From: JAWWBN01 sp033720955
GTDB lineage: Bacteria; Acidobacteriota; Thermoanaerobaculia; Multivoradales; JAHEKO01
Direction of reading: 5' to 3'
DNA: 8,581 nucleotides
Assembly: GCA_033720955.1 (NCBI GenBank)
Contig: JAWWBN010000166.1
Coordinates: 1-8,581, forward strand
Made by a program: the position numbers and the translations under genes. The notes beneath the pieces were generated by a model. The model worked only from the letters and a program-made list of their open reading frames with translations, did no database searches and was not told the origin of the DNA. Positions 7,457 through 8,581 of the stretch are shown here, in pieces; positions within the stretch are counted from its first letter, which is position 1, and each line of letters starts with the position of its first letter.

Positions 7457-7462
7457 CTCCTT
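7457..7462 (-). promoter_or_regulatory. Shine-Dalgarno of ssb
   Basis: AAGGAG read on the minus strand lies 9 nt upstream of the ssb ATG. It fixes this start and shows the organism uses Shine-Dalgarno initiation for some genes. Confidence 0.75.
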
Positions 7463-7497
7463 GCTCGGTTGGGTGCGTCCGCGGCGGCCGCGGGGGG

Positions 7498-7508
7498 TGG
7501 CTATGATA
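7498..7508. promoter_or_regulatory. Putative symmetric bidirectional -10 for ssb and dtd
   Basis: The sequence TGGCTATGATA contains TATGAT on the plus strand (7502-7507) and TATCAT on the minus strand (7508-7503), each 5 of 6 to the TATAAT consensus. The plus reading would start near 7514, about 40 nt before dtd. The minus reading would start near 7496, about 48 nt before ssb. It is the only A/T-rich patch in the 106-bp intergenic region. No -35 hexamer is recognisable on either side. Bidirectional use is inferred from the symmetry. Confidence 0.5.
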
Positions 7509-7540
7509 CCCGCCCGCCGGCGCGGCCGGCGCTCCCGGGA

Positions 7541-7545
7541 AAGGA
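7541..7545 (+). promoter_or_regulatory. Shine-Dalgarno of dtd
   Basis: AAGGA ends 8 nt before the GTG at 7554. This spacing decides the start of dtd. The reading frame stays open upstream to 7389, but that longer version would run into ssb and lacks family similarity. Confidence 0.7.
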
Positions 7546-7553
7546 CGGCAACG

Positions 7554-7991
7554 GTGCGGCTGATCTTGCAGCGAGTGAGCGGCGCGGCGGTGCGGGTGTC
7601 GGGCGAGGAGGTGGCGCGGATCGGCGCCGGAGCGCTGATCCTGGCCGGCGTCGAGCGTGGCGACGACCGGGAGACCGTCGCCCGGGCGGTGGAGAAGGTG
7701 GCGCGGCTACGGATCTACGCCGACGCCGCGGGCCGCATGAACCTCGACGCCGCCGCGGTGGGCGCCGCTTTCCTGGTGGTCTCCCAGTTCACCCTGGCGG
7801 CCTCGCTGGAGCGCGGCCGCCGGCCCTCGTTCGACCGCGCGGCGCCTCCCGAGCGGGCGCGGCCGCTGGTCGAGGCGCTGGCTGAGGGCCTCGCGGAGCG
7901 GGGCTTCGAGGTGCAGCGGGGTCGGTTCGGGGCTCTGATGCAGGTGGAGCTGGTCAACGACGGGCCGGTCACCTTCGTGCTGGACCTCTGA
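7554..7991 (+). CDS. dtd: D-aminoacyl-tRNA deacylase Dtd
   Basis: A 145-residue Dtd, the usual length of the family. It hydrolyses D-aminoacyl esters (and mischarged glycyl-tRNA) from tRNA, a chirality proofreading step in the cytoplasm. The protein begins with the family N-terminus (V/M)RLILQRVSGAAVRV, then ARIGAGALILAGVERGD, KVARLRIYADAAGRMNL and VVSQFTLAAS (SQFTL at 77-81). RRPSF is at 89-93 and FGALMQVELVNDGPVT at 125-140. NDGPVT carries the Gly-cisPro motif that excludes L-aminoacyl groups across the dimer interface. The GTG start at 7554 is chosen over upstream in-frame codons because homologous sequence begins there and AAGGA sits 8 nt before it. The gene diverges from ssb. Its last 285 bp are overlapped on the other strand by the open frame of the protease fragment. 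Confidence 0.96.
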   Translation: MRLILQRVSGAAVRVSGEEVARIGAGALILAGVERGDDRETVARAVEKVARLRIYADAAGRMNLDAAAVGAAFLVVSQFTLAASLERGRRPSFDRAAPPERARPLVEALAEGLAERGFEVQRGRFGALMQVELVNDGPVTFVLDL

Positions 7992-8474
7992 GGGCGCGGC
8001 GGGAGCCCGGGCCAGGAGACTCGGGGCCCCGGCCTCGGCCTCCAGGACGATGAAGTCCAGGGGCACCGGGATGAAGCAGAGGACGAGCAGCCCGAAGCAG
8101 GCTGCCGCCACCCGTCGCCGGCGCCGGTCGAGGCCGCCGCCCTCGACCACCGGGGGATGCCGCAGTCCCATCAGCAGCAGCAGCAGGCACCAGAAGAGCC
8201 AGCCGAGCCAGACGAAGCCGAAGAGCGCGAGCGCCAGCCAGAAGAAGATCGAAAGCCGGCGCTGGAGACGTCCGACCCAGGCGTAGAGGATGTGCCCGCC
8301 GTCGAGCTGTCCCACGGGCAGCAGGTTCAGGGCGGTGGCGAACAGCCCGACCCACGCGGCGAGGGCGAACGGATGCAGGTCGAGCACCACGCCGTCGGGC
8401 AGCGGGCCATGAAAGAGACGGGTGAGAAGCCGGAAGAGCAGCGAGCGGCCGGGGCGCAGAAGCAGCAGCAGGTG
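7707..8474 (-). CDS. M50 site-2 protease family protein, 3' part only (5' end missing)
   Basis: The minus-strand frame is open from 8474 to a TAG at 7709-7707. It carries the C-terminal half of an M50 intramembrane zinc metalloprotease: GRSLLFRLLTRLFHGPLPDG, then HPFALAAWVGLFATALNLLPVGQLDGGH. LDGG supplies the Asp zinc ligand of this family. Hydrophobic helices and PVPLDFIVL follow. The HExxH zinc site, expected upstream, is absent because the frame meets TGA at 8477-8475, where composition changes abruptly. The only in-frame initiators are GTGs at 8390 and 8387, inside the conserved domain, so they are not true starts. After PVPLDFIVL, where similarity to the family should end, about 110 more residues read through to 7707, mostly antisense to dtd and without family character. 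The fragment is either broken by rearrangement or cut by an assembly chimera, and its 3' stop may be hidden by a frameshift. Confidence 0.7.
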   Translation of the reverse strand, partial: HLLLLLRPGRSLLFRLLTRLFHGPLPDGVVLDLHPFALAAWVGLFATALNLLPVGQLDGGHILYAWVGRLQRRLSIFFWLALALFGFVWLGWLFWCLLLLLMGLRHPPVVEGGGLDRRRRRVAAACFGLLVLCFIPVPLDFIVLEAEAGAPSLLARAPAAPSEVQHEGDRPVVDQLHLHQSPEPTPLHLEAPLREALSQRLDQRPRPLGRRRAVERGPAAALQRGRQGELGDHQESGAHRGGVEVHAARGVGVDP

Positions 8475-8581
8475 TCATGGTGATGAAGGCTATAGGCGTA
8501 CCTGCGGCTGTGGTTATAGGAGCATTTCTTTGACGTGGCAACTCCTGAACACATCCTGCACAGGCAATCAAAGAGACGGCA
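8472..8581. other. Foreign-looking terminal segment joined to the protease gene
   Basis: The last 111 bases are about 51% G+C by my count, against roughly three quarters elsewhere, and contain A/T-rich words such as ggttatagg and atttcttt. The break falls just after a CAG run (8463-8471), within an otherwise conserved protease frame. On the plus strand a short frame reads GVMVMKAIGVPAAVVIGAFL and then stops at TGA; I do not recognise it. No terminal inverted repeat or transposase signature is visible. It is most likely a chimeric contig end, or the edge of inserted DNA. Confidence 0.55.

Noticed and set aside
4133..7885. 1250-codon plus-strand open frame spanning mutS, ssb and dtd
   Set aside because: It is out of frame with mutS and dtd and antisense to ssb; the Gly/Arg/Ala/Pro-rich translation has no domain character.
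8172..8471. CAG runs (8172-8186 and 8463-8471) as a functional repeat
   Set aside because: On the minus strand they encode leucine runs in membrane helices of the protease; they matter only as a possible site of the chimeric join.
8527..8576. Inverted repeat TCTTTGA/TCAAAGA in the terminal segment as a mobile-element end
   Set aside because: The arms are only 7 bp and far apart, with no transposase frame or target duplication in view.

Overview
This 8.6 kb window is very GC-rich (roughly three quarters G+C by eye) bacterial chromosome, mostly housekeeping genes. It has no rRNA, tRNA, CRISPR array or complete mobile element. GC content, gene content and several -10-like boxes close to start codons with no Shine-Dalgarno suggest a high-GC lineage such as Acidobacteriota. 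That placement is a low-confidence inference.

Layout. Positions 1-97 hold a probable divergent promoter, with the first 8 codons of a possible leftward gene. Positions 98-3755 carry two rightward genes that look like surface-polysaccharide functions: a polytopic GT-C-like membrane protein with an Ig-like C-terminal domain, and a coiled-coil SAM-dependent methyltransferase. The methyltransferase converges on and overlaps leftward tsaB (t6A tRNA modification) by 56 bp. tsaB and rightward mutS (mismatch recognition) start only 5 bp apart, back to back. mutS converges on leftward ssb with a 17-bp gap. ssb and rightward dtd (D-aminoacyl-tRNA deacylase) diverge from a 106-bp region with a nearly symmetric -10 element. 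The window closes with the 3' part of a leftward M50 site-2 protease gene. Its 5' part is lost at a sharp composition break near position 8472.

Genes working together. mutS and ssb both act in DNA repair and replication. tsaB and dtd both serve tRNA function and translation fidelity. The first two genes probably act in envelope glycan synthesis. I see no convincing novel multi-gene system. The points most worth a second look are promoter architecture (two genes with the same 8-nt spacing from -10 box to ATG and no Shine-Dalgarno, plus the symmetric ssb/dtd promoter), the very tight tsaB/mutS arrangement, and the chimeric-looking right end with the disrupted protease gene.
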